64,000 nucleotides of DNA, taken from contig NZ_CP060707.1 of NCBI RefSeq assembly GCF_003048675.2, positions 124,001 through 188,000 of the forward strand, given 5' to 3'. Made by a program: the position numbers and the translations under genes. Within the stretch, counting starts at the first letter, position 1. Each line of letters begins with the position of its first letter. This document shows, in pieces, positions 36,301 to 44,385 of this stretch. The notes under the pieces were generated by a model. That model was not told where the DNA came from and did not search any database. It worked only from the letters and a program-made list of their open reading frames with translations. The DNA is from Campylobacter concisus (GTDB lineage Bacteria > Campylobacterota > Campylobacteria > Campylobacterales > Campylobacteraceae).

Positions 36301-36838
36301 TCTAAAACAAATTTTGAGCAAAACTGGCAGTGGCTACAAAGTAAGACCAAAATATGCAAAAGAGCTAAGATTTAATAAAAGTTTCCTTGAAAATATCGCT
36401 TATATCGATAGAATTTCAAATTTGATGCTTGACTCAAATGATGAACTAAAACTAAACTATAACTTAAAAGCAGTTGATCTATCGGCAAATTTCAGCCACA
36501 TAAATATAGGTTACGGAAATAACTCTTTGGCGTATGATCATACGATCCCATCAAATTTACTTGTCTCAAGTAAAAGCTTTGATATCTCAACGCAGTTTAA
36601 ATTTAATGCAGTTTCAAATGCAGGTAGCGACAAAAAAGAGATCAGCTTTGACGGCGAGTGGGGCTGGTACAAGCTATTAAAGGCTTCAAATTTCAGTAGC
36701 ATTGGCGTTAGCACGCTTAACTTTGATGGTAAAAAAGAGTCATATTTTGGCTTTGAAGTTACTCCAAATGGTGGAGAGCTTTTAGAGCTTATGAATATCA
36801 TACCAACTATTGATTTACCAAGAAAGATGCTTTATTAA
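33350..36838 (+). CDS. tssM: T6SS inner-membrane protein TssM (IcmF family)
   Basis: A 1162-residue IcmF-type protein. Two N-terminal membrane helices (about residues 19-38 and 52-72), a cytoplasmic NTPase-like domain with P-loop GNEGAGKS at 133-140 and later GALLDTEGIHF, and a third helix at about 457-476 (FALVAALCAGVYFGSSYIL). The remainder is periplasmic: a long helical part and a C-terminal beta domain ending GELLELMNIIPTIDLPRKML, which would contact TssJ. It has an intact Walker A motif, unlike some TssM. The upstream -10 box and AAAGGA site support its own promoter. Confidence 0.95.
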   Translation: MAFIDYLRRFFTFFRFKHSVVLVTSIALSVLFWLYAPLVAFNDIYSFASVSSRVSVLVAFWAVILFFVLLRPLMNYFASRKDEKNDKLKEIKKESMDSFGKAKRNFLLSLKDAKTTWKKDINFKKLPLIMIIGNEGAGKSAFINYSNIEFPLSDSLDTYKKIHQSTTNFNLYVSKFGALLDTEGIHFAQESLYQPTATEELPEDDVEKNRDYLLKKGVWNEFLHFLKRNDFNSRLSGAVLIIDTKKFLEGTQEYFDELIRYMVKRINDCEKHLGIKFPIYVVFSKLDLIDGMGDYFKLFNEDVANKALGINLDSNFTAQTLETELKGLSDSLFKHLMSKNSISHMLEDKKRSYLFLKQLENFFVLVKDFVTKLSSQNALKNTSVINGVYFVSAYQENIPINYLTNTICDKYSIKKPLLRAVNNYSKQSYFVKSFLKEIAFKANVTKFGAQNRFIKFINFALVAALCAGVYFGSSYILNIKNTKEQIAANNVDKISNYLDSKKYKDLTATQKIELLNLLKQSLNDYPRIFSGDTKFEYITLDTSYKGFAPVKALYYDLSADFFKNTVLTEMENILKTESDPDKLIKAFYMYDSLFDKNYTNVDLFKIWIAANWDKFEKYGVAKNEFLAHIEAILNAKNLSISADQSAQSAANTKLTPVQRAKRLYSILEFISFKDEKSFYDIKKEVENLNQVVQEKEAFNPFNKIYTKENLRDFLAKLSSNIDETAGIESWLMDTNSSLKDISSNEKKELSIAVVELYLQNYADKWNQILRAIEPNEFATKKEVIDELEILSKRENPLNSLIKLTNQNTNLNDENLLKYIYSLGFASSEIKRVFTDFSTKFTNYHALNSDGSLDLISNDVTNVYKKVSDYNFEMLQSSDDKIVYAINGIKNENDPFIVLNNDAKKLPDELNEYYQKLSKLAWKQVENGASSLLATAYKDDVLDDFESLIKPYYPFNENSAKAVSIEEFKRFFGKDGTWNSFYDKYLKQILSKTGSGYKVRPKYAKELRFNKSFLENIAYIDRISNLMLDSNDELKLNYNLKAVDLSANFSHINIGYGNNSLAYDHTIPSNLLVSSKSFDISTQFKFNAVSNAGSDKKEISFDGEWGWYKLLKASNFSSIGVSTLNFDGKKESYFGFEVTPNGGELLELMNIIPTIDLPRKMLY

Positions 36839-36847
36839 GGAAAAAAT

Positions 36848-37765
36848 ATGCAAGAGATAGCAGCGGTTATACAAAATTTCGATAAAGCTTCGAGCTTTTT
36901 GGCGCAGTATGTCATTTTTGATGAAAACGGCGGAGACATAGGCTCGCTAGATACGGTTAAATTTCCGTGCAGCGATACAAGTGGCTCCATAGCTTCAAAG
37001 CACGCTCATATAGGCTTTGAAGAGGGTGTTTTTACCATTTGCGGATACGAAGGATGCGAGATATTTTATAGCGATTCTTATTCGAAGTTGCCTGATGATT
37101 ATGAAAGCGTGATAAATCCAGGAGATATTTTTAGGATAGGAGAGCTTAAATTTATATTTATAGATCCTTCTAGGATAGACGAATATGTCGGCAAAGCTCA
37201 CAAGATCATAGAAAATACCAAAAACTTTGATGAGCTTGATAATAAAGAATTTGAGCCAGTTGGGAAAATCTCAAATGTTGATTTTAAAGAAGAGCCAAAG
37301 ATAAATTCTCTCATAGATGAAGAAAAAGATATCACTCTAAATGAAAATGTTAATGATGTGCCTTTAAATTTAAATGAGAGCGCTCAAAATTTAGATGAAG
37401 AAGATATAAATAGTCAAAGGATGCTAACAGCAAAAAGTATGGATGAGCTTTTGATGAATTTAGTTGAGAGCATAAAAGTGCAGCCAAACATGAGCCCTAT
37501 AAGCGAGCAAAGCAGGACGTTAAATACAAAAGATATGGAAACTATTATAAAAACGCTGCCTCTAAGCGACAACACGACGCTTGTTAATGCTGTTTTGCTT
37601 AAACTAATATGCAAGGAGCTATATAGCCAAATGTACGATATAGTCGAGAATAATTCATTTTTCAAATATCTCTCTGGTGCTGTAACAAAAAGCACCAAAG
37701 AAGATAAAGAGGCGTTTAATTATTTATTACATAAAGCACTTGAAAGCTATATGTTAAAAAAGTAA
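36848..37765 (+). CDS. tagH: T6SS-associated FHA-domain protein (TagH/Fha-like)
   Basis: A 305-residue protein. The N-terminal about 100 residues form a forkhead-associated domain: YVIFDENGGDIGSLDTVKFP, SIASKHAHIGFEEGVFTICG (the S-x-x-H phosphothreonine-binding pattern) and INPGDIFRIGELKFIF. An acidic linker and a helical C-terminal part (TKDMETIIKTLPLSDNTTLV) follow, as in Fha1/TagH proteins. It probably helps post-translational control or assembly, but no PpkA kinase or PppA phosphatase gene is in the window. It is 9 bases after tssM and 65 before hcp. Confidence 0.85.
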   Translation: MQEIAAVIQNFDKASSFLAQYVIFDENGGDIGSLDTVKFPCSDTSGSIASKHAHIGFEEGVFTICGYEGCEIFYSDSYSKLPDDYESVINPGDIFRIGELKFIFIDPSRIDEYVGKAHKIIENTKNFDELDNKEFEPVGKISNVDFKEEPKINSLIDEEKDITLNENVNDVPLNLNESAQNLDEEDINSQRMLTAKSMDELLMNLVESIKVQPNMSPISEQSRTLNTKDMETIIKTLPLSDNTTLVNAVLLKLICKELYSQMYDIVENNSFFKYLSGAVTKSTKEDKEAFNYLLHKALESYMLKK

Positions 37766-37797
37766 TGTTTTTAATAAAATAGAAAGTTAATAAAAGT

Positions 37798-37803
37798 TAA
37801 AAT
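37798..37803 (+). promoter_or_regulatory. Possible -10 box for hcp
   Basis: TAAAAT lies 27 bases upstream of the hcp ATG in a very AT-rich gap of 64 bases; TAGGAG is the ribosome-binding site. It is one of several AT-rich matches, so uncertain. Confidence 0.35.
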
Positions 37804-37829
37804 AACCAAATTTTTTAATAGGAGTAAAT

Positions 37830-38351
37830 ATGTCACAACCAGTGTATATTAAGGTGAAAGGTTCTACTCAAGGACTTATCTCAAGTGGTGCTTCAACAGA
37901 AGCTAGTATCGGTAATCGCTATCAGTCAGGTCACGAAGATGAGATTATGGCACAAGAGGTTTCTCACATTGTAACTGTTCCAGTAGATCCACAAAGTGGC
38001 CAACCATCAGGACAAAGAGTACATAAGCCATTTAGCTTTACAACATCTTTAAATAAAGCTGTGCCACTTCTTTACAACGCATTAACTCAAGGCGAGAGAC
38101 TTCCAGAGGTTGAGATCCACTGGTACAGAACATCAACTAGTGGAGGTGCTGAGCACTTCTTCACTACAAAGCTAGAAGATGCAACTATAACAGATATCAC
38201 TCTAGTAAGTCCAAATGCTCAAGATAAGCTAAACAGCGACAAAACTGAGCTTTTTAAAGTTTCTATGAACTATAGAAAGATAGTTTGGGAGCACGTAGCT
38301 GCAGGCACAAGCGGAAGCGATGACTGGAGAGAAGCTACTAAAAAAGCTTAA
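37830..38351 (+). CDS. hcp: T6SS tube protein Hcp (TssD)
   Basis: A 173-residue Hcp. The start PVYIKVKGSTQGLISSGAST, the extended loop GHEDEIMAQEVSHIV and the HKPFSFTTSLNKAVPLLYNA segment are classical for Hcp. VEIHWYRTS and ITLVSPNAQD follow, and the end WREATKKA closes the chain. It forms the hexameric inner tube and is itself secreted. A strong ribosome-binding site and a stem-loop after the stop suggest high expression with reduced read-through into downstream genes. Confidence 0.97.
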   Translation: MSQPVYIKVKGSTQGLISSGASTEASIGNRYQSGHEDEIMAQEVSHIVTVPVDPQSGQPSGQRVHKPFSFTTSLNKAVPLLYNALTQGERLPEVEIHWYRTSTSGGAEHFFTTKLEDATITDITLVSPNAQDKLNSDKTELFKVSMNYRKIVWEHVAAGTSGSDDWREATKKA

Positions 38352-38358
38352 AAAATAA

Positions 38359-38377
38359 CCTAGGGATCCTCCCTAGG
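38359..38377 (+). terminator. Stem-loop after hcp
   Basis: CCTAGGGA-TCC-TCCCTAGG is a perfect 8-base stem with a 3-base loop, starting 8 bases after the hcp stop. No clear T-run follows. It may be a leaky terminator or an mRNA-stabilising 3' structure that keeps hcp more abundant than the downstream vgrG genes. Confidence 0.6.
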
Positions 38378-38460
38378 GATATCAATCTTCTCGTTGGAAG
38401 GACACAAATGAGCCCTTTTTATCATTATCTCTTAAAACACCATGATATGTGAAATGCGAT

Positions 38461-39021
38461 ATGAAACACCTAACTATGATCATATTTCTCATAACATCTT
38501 TATATTCACACGAAGCAAATTGCACGGATATGTTTGGACTCATTTTTAATAAAAATTTAAGTGACGCTGAAACAGCTAAGTACATCAAATATTACATAGA
38601 TGATCTTGGATGCGATGCTAATATGACTATTAAAATACCAGATATTTCAATAAGACCAAATTTATTAGAGTATGCTTATGATACAAATAAAACAAAAACT
38701 TTTGATACTCTTTTGGCAAAAGGTACATTCGCTAATGCAAGCTTGGCTACATCTATAGGTATGAGCTTTGCATTTTTCTTTAGAGAAAATGGTGTCGGTA
38801 TAGACAACAAAAAAGCAAGCCCTGAGCTACTAGAATTTATAAAAACTCAAAAATATAAAGAATTCAAAGAAAATAAATTTAAGCTAATCAAAAAGCTTTT
38901 AGAACATGGTCAAGATCCAAAAGGCTATATCCTTTTACATAAAGTATTAATGCTTGTAAATGATGAAGAAGATTTAGATAATTTATTAAAGAATAGAACT
39001 CAAAAGGAATTAGTGCAATGA
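38461..39021 (+). CDS. Exported ankyrin-like protein, copy 1 (candidate immunity)
   Basis: About 186 residues. I choose the ATG at 38461, which aligns with the start of its neighbour (MKHLTMIIFLITSLYS versus MKQLAIIIFLITSLYS); an ATG four codons upstream is possible. The first about 20 residues are a signal peptide. The rest shows ankyrin-like patterns: LLEYAYDTNKTKTFDTLLAKG and KLIKKLLEHGQDP. Two Cys (CTDMF.., GCDAN) may form a disulphide, fitting the periplasm. Its 3' end overlaps copy 2 (ATGA). Small exported ankyrin-like proteins beside vgrG are often immunity factors; here that is inferred. Confidence 0.7.
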   Translation: MKHLTMIIFLITSLYSHEANCTDMFGLIFNKNLSDAETAKYIKYYIDDLGCDANMTIKIPDISIRPNLLEYAYDTNKTKTFDTLLAKGTFANASLATSIGMSFAFFFRENGVGIDNKKASPELLEFIKTQKYKEFKENKFKLIKKLLEHGQDPKGYILLHKVLMLVNDEEDLDNLLKNRTQKELVQ

Positions 39022-39575
39022 AGCAATTGGCAATAATCATATTTCTTATAACATCTTTATATTCACAATATTCACATACAATAAATTGTGCTGATATGTT
39101 TAACATAATAGCTGATAAAAATATAAGCGACAATGATACAAGAAAATATATTGAGGAATATATTAAAAAATATGGATGTACGACAGATATAACTTTAAAA
39201 AATAAAAAGCTTTCTAATAGAACATATGATTTACTCGAATTTGCACATGATTATAAAAAAAATGAGACTTTCGATCTGCTTTTGGATAATGGTGCTAAGC
39301 CAAATATGCAATTAGCTACATCTATAGGATTTGACTTTGCATTTTTCTTTAGAGAAAATGGTGTCGGTATAGACAACAAAAAAGCAAGCCCTGAGCTACT
39401 AAAATTTATAAAAACTCAAAAATATAAAGAATTTAAAGAAGAGAAATTTAGGCTAATCAAAAAACTATTAGAGTATGGACAAGATCCAAAAGATTATGGC
39501 TTCTTAAAAAATATATTAATGCTCATAAATGACGAAAAAGATCTAGAAAAAATATTAAATAGAAAGAATAAATAA
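39018..39575 (+). CDS. Exported ankyrin-like protein, copy 2 (candidate immunity)
   Basis: A 185-residue paralogue of the preceding gene. The signal peptide (MKQLAIIIFLITSLYSQ) and the C-terminal half match closely; the segment from FAFFFRENGVGIDNKK to about KYKEFKE is shared almost exactly, while residues about 22-95 are diverged. It has ankyrin-like LLEFAHDYKKNETFDLLLDN and RLIKKLLEYGQDP. An AAAAGGA site lies 10 bases before the ATG. The stop shares a base with the vgrG start. A tandem pair with a conserved half and a variable half again suggests changed specificity between immunity copies. Confidence 0.72.
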   Translation: MKQLAIIIFLITSLYSQYSHTINCADMFNIIADKNISDNDTRKYIEEYIKKYGCTTDITLKNKKLSNRTYDLLEFAHDYKKNETFDLLLDNGAKPNMQLATSIGFDFAFFFRENGVGIDNKKASPELLKFIKTQKYKEFKEEKFRLIKKLLEYGQDPKDYGFLKNILMLINDEKDLEKILNRKNK

Positions 39576-42427
39576 TGGATTTTTTAAATATAAATAAAAA
39601 GAAGTTAGATATAAAAAATGAAAATAATGAAATAGCAGGCGTTGATAAAAAAAGTAAATATGGAGATGCAACAAGAGCGACAAAAGCCGCTGGTGGTGCA
39701 TTTAGTACTATTGCTGGACCTGGCGGCTTTGTTTATAGGAAAGTTGCTGATATGGCCGAAAGGCAGATTGATATCACAAAAGATAAAGACTACAGAGAAT
39801 TTAAAGAAATTAAAAAAATGGATCAAGTGGAGTGGTTTAAAAATTACCGTAACCTCACTGACGCCGATATCGAAATGTTTGAAAAGGCATTACAAGAAGA
39901 AGAAAACGAAAAAAGATTGAAAGAGCAACAAATGGACAAAAACATAACATCACCAACATCATCACTAACCAAGCCAGTCATGCTAGCATCTGGCAACTCG
40001 GTGGCAACAGACGGCTTTGTAGATTATGGCGTATCTAACGATGCCTTCTCTACTCTTCAGATAGCAAACGATAAATTTATAGTCACAAGGGCTGATATAA
40101 ATGAGAGTTTAGAAGATATATTTAGCATAGAGTGCTTTGCCTATATAAATTTAGTCAAAAATCCGCTTTATGAAAATTTAGAGAGCATTTATAACGATAA
40201 CGCTCAAACTGGCATATATAGATACCTTGATAAGGGTATGAAGCTAAGTATAAAAAGACCATCTTCTACGAACAAGAGTATCATCCCAGGCAATAATGGC
40301 AGTGACTATATCTACTTTAGCGGCATAGTAAGCGATGTCGAGTATCTAGGCGTTGATGACGATAGTAGTACAAATATAGACAAAAAATACTTCTTCAAAT
40401 TTAAACTCACATCTTCGCTATATAGACTAAGTATAAATAGAGCAAATAGAATTTACACAGATCAAAGCGTGCTTGAAGTGGTAAAAGAAATTTTGTCTTT
40501 TAACAAGCAAAGGCTAACTAAAGAGCTAGACTTCTCAAATATCAAAAATAGCTACAATAAAAAAGAATTTATAGCGCAGTACAACGAAAGCGACCTAGCC
40601 TTTATAACAAGACTTTGCCATGATAGCGGTATATATTTTTATGAAGATAATGAGAAAATTTACTTTCACGATACCTTTATCCTAGCTTATAGCAACCAAG
40701 CTGAAGGCCTAGCACAAAGCGAGCCGAGCAAAGGTAAAGAGGCTAGAAAAGTAAGCTTTAATGTAAATTTAAACAACAATCTCGCAAGCGAACACATAAA
40801 TAAAATCACAAAGAGCGAAACTCTAAAAGCAAACAGCTTCACCCACTCATTTCAAAACACGGCCTATCCAAACGTGCTAGAGAGCAAAAATGAGAAGATA
40901 TTTGACGAGCAGGTAAATATCTATGATAAGCATATAAATTTAGATGAGTATTCATTTAGTGATACGAGGTTGCTTGAGGTTAGCACCTATCTTAAAAAGC
41001 TAAGAAGCGATATGCTTTTGAAAGAATTTGTCGCTAGCTCAAACGTCTTTGCTCTAAATTTAAACGACAATATCTCAGTCGCCATAGATCAAAGTAGCGG
41101 CGAGTATGAGTTTAAAATAATAGCTATAAAACACACTTATATAGACGAAAGCGTTTTAGAAAATACTCTAAATTTAGGTGACAATGTCCCTTTAAAAGAT
41201 AAGAAATTTATAAGCTCATACACAAATGAACTAAGCATTATCCCAAGCAGTGTGAAATTTGTACCAAGTTACAAGCAAAAGCCAAAAGCGCCTGACATCA
41301 CTCTAGGCCTTGTTGTAGGACAAGATGGGCTAAATAGCCAAACAAACACCATCCATACGGATAGCTACGGCAGGGTAAAGGTAAGACTAAACGCATTTAG
41401 CACACAAGAGCAGATAGATAAAGACGACACCATAAACGCAAGCTATCATAAAAGCGCCTATCTAAGAGTGATCACGCCGATAGCTAGCAACAGCTCTGGC
41501 TTCTTTGCGATACCTAGGGTCGGCGATGAGGTGATTATCTCATTTTTGCAAAACGACATAGACAACCCAGTGGTAAGCGGCAGCCTCTATAATGCCTCAA
41601 ATATGCCACTAGTAAATGTAGATAACAACTACCACCAAACATCGCTTAGCTCAAAAACAATCGGTGCAAACGAGACTGGCATAAACGAGATCACTTTGTC
41701 AAACTTAAAAAATAAAGAGCAAATTTATGTAAAAGCGGAGAAAGACTACGACGAGCTAGTAAATAACGACTTTTCTCAAACGATCCTAAACGACAAAAGC
41801 TCTCAAGTGCATGGTAGCTACACTGAAAGGGTCAAAAAAGCGCACATCCAAACGATAGATCTTGCTAAAAATGTAAATGTCGGCGGCGAATATCTAACGA
41901 CGGTTGGACTTTCAAAAGATACAGTAGTAGGTGTCTCAAACACACTAAATGTAGCTGTTGATGATACAACTAGAGTTGGTCGAGATAGGCATGAGTTTGT
42001 CGGCAATGATAAATTTGTCGAGATAAAATCAAACCTCAACACAACCATACACAACGACGAAACCAAAGAGATAAAAGGTACTAAAGAGCAAAACATAGAT
42101 GGTAGCTATAAGCTAAATTCGCAAAAAGGTATAAATGAGTTTAGTAACGAGCACATAGTACTTCAGGCAAACAACTACATCGACATAAATGCTAAGTCAA
42201 ATTTCACTACAAAGACAGCCGCGCAGCACACCGAGATGGCAGACTCTAAGTTTAGCGAGATCGAGACGACATACGAGGTCAATGCTAAAAATGAGATCAT
42301 CCACCAAGTAGGCAGCACCAAAGTAACCATAAATGGCGCAAGTGTCGTGATAGAAGTTGGCGGCATAAAAGCGATATTTGACAGCATGGGTCTAAGGGTC
42401 ATCGGCGGAGATATCAAGGCGCTGTAA
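39575..42427 (+). CDS. vgrG: T6SS spike protein VgrG (TssI) with N-terminal extension
   Basis: A 950-residue VgrG. The spike core starts around residue 155 (FSTLQIANDKFIVTRADINE), with the gp27-like part to about 560, a gp5 OB-fold near 578-680 (HTDSYGRVKVRLNAF, SGFFAIPRVGDEVIISFLQ, NPVVSGSLYNA), and a beta-helix to the end at IKAIFDSMGLRVIGGDIKAL. No C-terminal toxin domain follows. Unusually, about 150 residues precede the core: a Gly/Ala-rich stretch (AAGGAFSTIAGPGGF), a charged helix (WFKNYRNLTDADIEMFEKAL) and a Ser/Thr linker. The ATG overlaps the preceding stop (TAATG). The extension may be cargo, adaptor or an unusual N-terminal effector domain. Confidence 0.93.
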   Translation: MDFLNINKKKLDIKNENNEIAGVDKKSKYGDATRATKAAGGAFSTIAGPGGFVYRKVADMAERQIDITKDKDYREFKEIKKMDQVEWFKNYRNLTDADIEMFEKALQEEENEKRLKEQQMDKNITSPTSSLTKPVMLASGNSVATDGFVDYGVSNDAFSTLQIANDKFIVTRADINESLEDIFSIECFAYINLVKNPLYENLESIYNDNAQTGIYRYLDKGMKLSIKRPSSTNKSIIPGNNGSDYIYFSGIVSDVEYLGVDDDSSTNIDKKYFFKFKLTSSLYRLSINRANRIYTDQSVLEVVKEILSFNKQRLTKELDFSNIKNSYNKKEFIAQYNESDLAFITRLCHDSGIYFYEDNEKIYFHDTFILAYSNQAEGLAQSEPSKGKEARKVSFNVNLNNNLASEHINKITKSETLKANSFTHSFQNTAYPNVLESKNEKIFDEQVNIYDKHINLDEYSFSDTRLLEVSTYLKKLRSDMLLKEFVASSNVFALNLNDNISVAIDQSSGEYEFKIIAIKHTYIDESVLENTLNLGDNVPLKDKKFISSYTNELSIIPSSVKFVPSYKQKPKAPDITLGLVVGQDGLNSQTNTIHTDSYGRVKVRLNAFSTQEQIDKDDTINASYHKSAYLRVITPIASNSSGFFAIPRVGDEVIISFLQNDIDNPVVSGSLYNASNMPLVNVDNNYHQTSLSSKTIGANETGINEITLSNLKNKEQIYVKAEKDYDELVNNDFSQTILNDKSSQVHGSYTERVKKAHIQTIDLAKNVNVGGEYLTTVGLSKDTVVGVSNTLNVAVDDTTRVGRDRHEFVGNDKFVEIKSNLNTTIHNDETKEIKGTKEQNIDGSYKLNSQKGINEFSNEHIVLQANNYIDINAKSNFTTKTAAQHTEMADSKFSEIETTYEVNAKNEIIHQVGSTKVTINGASVVIEVGGIKAIFDSMGLRVIGGDIKAL

Positions 42428-42445
42428 AAATAAATGGAGAATAAT

Positions 42446-42943
42446 ATGAAGAATGTCTTTTTTATACTATTTTTAATTGTAAATTTATACTCAGATAATG
42501 AAAATTTTGAGTCAAAAGAGTGGGTAGGAAATTATTCGTTTGAAGATCAGATTATGCTAGATAAAGAAAATTATCGTGGGCATATTCAGGATTTGAATAT
42601 ATCGATGTGTAAAAACAATATTTGCAATGTTAGGTTTGAAAGTTACCGTACGTATGGCGTTAAAGGAGATAAAGATAGCGAAGGTGCAAATATTTGTCTG
42701 ATAGAAGTTGAGGATAAAGCGATGAATTTGCAAATTCTTTCTTCTAAAGAAGCAGTTTTAAAATTAGCAACAAATGACAAAAGTAAAAAGTGTAGCGCAA
42801 ATATCATAAAGACTGATAAAGGTTTTAAATTTACTAAGCCAGAAATAAATGCAAATGAGTGTGCAAATATACTTATAGATTATGGTTGTGGAGAAGGAAC
42901 TGATCCGTATTGGGATGGAGAATTTATAAGGAAAGATAAATGA
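42446..42943 (+). CDS. Exported protein, candidate immunity for the adjacent peptidoglycan hydrolase
   Basis: About 165 residues. The ATG at 42446 (MKNVFFILFLIVNLYSD) has GGAG six bases upstream and starts a clean signal peptide; an ATG four codons earlier lacks a site. The mature protein has several Cys (MCKNNICNV, KKCSAN, NECANILIDYGCGEG), consistent with periplasmic disulphides, and looks like a small lysozyme-inhibitor-type beta protein, though no family motif was recognised. It overlaps the start of the lysozyme-like gene by 4 bases (ATGA). The upstream immunity/downstream effector order matches the lipoprotein-lipase pairs in this island. Confidence 0.7.
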   Translation: MKNVFFILFLIVNLYSDNENFESKEWVGNYSFEDQIMLDKENYRGHIQDLNISMCKNNICNVRFESYRTYGVKGDKDSEGANICLIEVEDKAMNLQILSSKEAVLKLATNDKSKKCSANIIKTDKGFKFTKPEINANECANILIDYGCGEGTDPYWDGEFIRKDK

Positions 42944-44385
42944 TCTTTAAAGAGCTAAGTAAAGATGAATATGGCAAATTATTGGGCATATTCATGTGCA
43001 ATACAGAAGTGCATCCAAACTCTGAGCTAGTTAAGTCAGGACGCTTTCTCAAGCCTCACGCTGATAATTATAAAAATGTTAATCAAGGAAATATCGCTAT
43101 TGGCTATGGATTTGATTTAAAAGTAAATGATATAGCTCAAATTACAAAAATGTATAGAGGTGTCTTTGGAGATAAATGGCAATTAACGCAAGAAGAGACT
43201 TTGGTTTTAAAAGACTATAAAAATGGAAAAATAACAACCTCAGCAGCATTAAGTAAATTTGGCTCTATTCAAAATTTAAGCTTAGATTTAAAAACAAGAG
43301 ATAATGCATATAAACTATACTCTTTAACTCTTAGTACTTATGAAAATAAAGTCAATAGTAGCATTCCAAAATCCTACGAAAGACTGGCATTAGTCTCAAG
43401 AGCATACAACCACTATGGCTCCGCTCTTATGAAAGCCGTATCGCAAAGAGATAGGTTTTTAATATGGTTTCATCTGCGTTATACCATAAATACTCAAAGA
43501 GGCAAAGAGTTAAATGGCCTAACTAAAAGAAGGCTATGGGAATCAGATATTTTTGATCTCATATATAAGGATGATTTTGAAGCGGTAATCAATATTTTTA
43601 GTAGCTTAAATATATTTAAATTTAATGAAGAAAGAATGATTAAATATATACTAGCATATGAAAAAAGAAATTTTACAGAAGAAAATATTAGCTCTTTTAA
43701 AAAAGATGCTACAAGCAGAAATCTTACCAGTCATTTTTCGTTTAAATATAATAAGATAAAAGATACCGTTGCACCTTTTTTAAATAAATTGCACTCTCTT
43801 ATAAAAGAAGTAACAAGCACTGTTTTTGATTTTAAAAATATATATGTTGTAAATTTGAATTCCGATGGTACTAATAACATCTCAAAGATAAACAAGGCAT
43901 TAGAAGAGCGGGAGCGAAATTCTGAATTCAAAGAAGGATCTAAAGAGGAAATTTTACTAATCCTTCCATATAAATCAGCTCAACCAATAGCACCATATCA
44001 GCCTAAAAACACAAAACTTACCATCATTTTAGCAGATAAGACATATCTTGATTGTGCAAATTTAAATCCATCAGGAAAAAAAGATGAGAGCAAGATCATA
44101 CTAACTAACTATAAGTATAATCCTTACAATACAAATAAGAACGACAATATAAAATTTATAGATCCTTCTACAAGTACAGAAGTAACTCTTTACAAAGATA
44201 ATACTGGCAAGTTTGTTTCTCAAGATGGCAAGTATTTTTTTGATAATGCAAATAAGCTAACTCTAAATTTTTTTAATAACCTAAACTTTAACCTATTAAA
44301 TTTTGCCAAAGAAAATAACTTTAATCTAAGAAATGATAAAGCTTCTTCAATGTTTAAAATAAAGTTGAAACTATCAGATAAATAG
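42940..44385 (+). CDS. Lysozyme-like T6SS effector, N-terminal part ended by in-frame TAG
   Basis: A 481-codon frame. Residues about 20-210 resemble GH24/T4-lysozyme-like muramidases: an early SELVKSGRFLKPHAD segment with candidate catalytic Glu, then GNIAIGYGFDLK (GYG at residue 55; family 'TIGYGh'), and later ERLALVSRAYNHYGSALM. Residues about 215-481 are unassigned. The frame ends at TAG 44383-44385, but the same frame stays open through 44386-44643 into the M23-peptidase frame, with no second stop. It is therefore probably the front half of one 1077-residue bifunctional peptidoglycan hydrolase, interrupted by a nonsense codon or a sequencing error. Confidence 0.72.
   Translation: MIFKELSKDEYGKLLGIFMCNTEVHPNSELVKSGRFLKPHADNYKNVNQGNIAIGYGFDLKVNDIAQITKMYRGVFGDKWQLTQEETLVLKDYKNGKITTSAALSKFGSIQNLSLDLKTRDNAYKLYSLTLSTYENKVNSSIPKSYERLALVSRAYNHYGSALMKAVSQRDRFLIWFHLRYTINTQRGKELNGLTKRRLWESDIFDLIYKDDFEAVINIFSSLNIFKFNEERMIKYILAYEKRNFTEENISSFKKDATSRNLTSHFSFKYNKIKDTVAPFLNKLHSLIKEVTSTVFDFKNIYVVNLNSDGTNNISKINKALEERERNSEFKEGSKEEILLILPYKSAQPIAPYQPKNTKLTIILADKTYLDCANLNPSGKKDESKIILTNYKYNPYNTNKNDNIKFIDPSTSTEVTLYKDNTGKFVSQDGKYFFDNANKLTLNFFNNLNFNLLNFAKENNFNLRNDKASSMFKIKLKLSDK
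44383..44385 (+). other. Single in-frame TAG splitting a muramidase-peptidase effector
   Basis: Codon 482 of the frame opening at 42940 is TAG. I read all 86 codons from 44386 to 44643 in that frame and found no stop before the ATG at 44644. A single substitution (for example from CAG, AAG or TTG) would restore the long protein. Confidence 0.9.
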
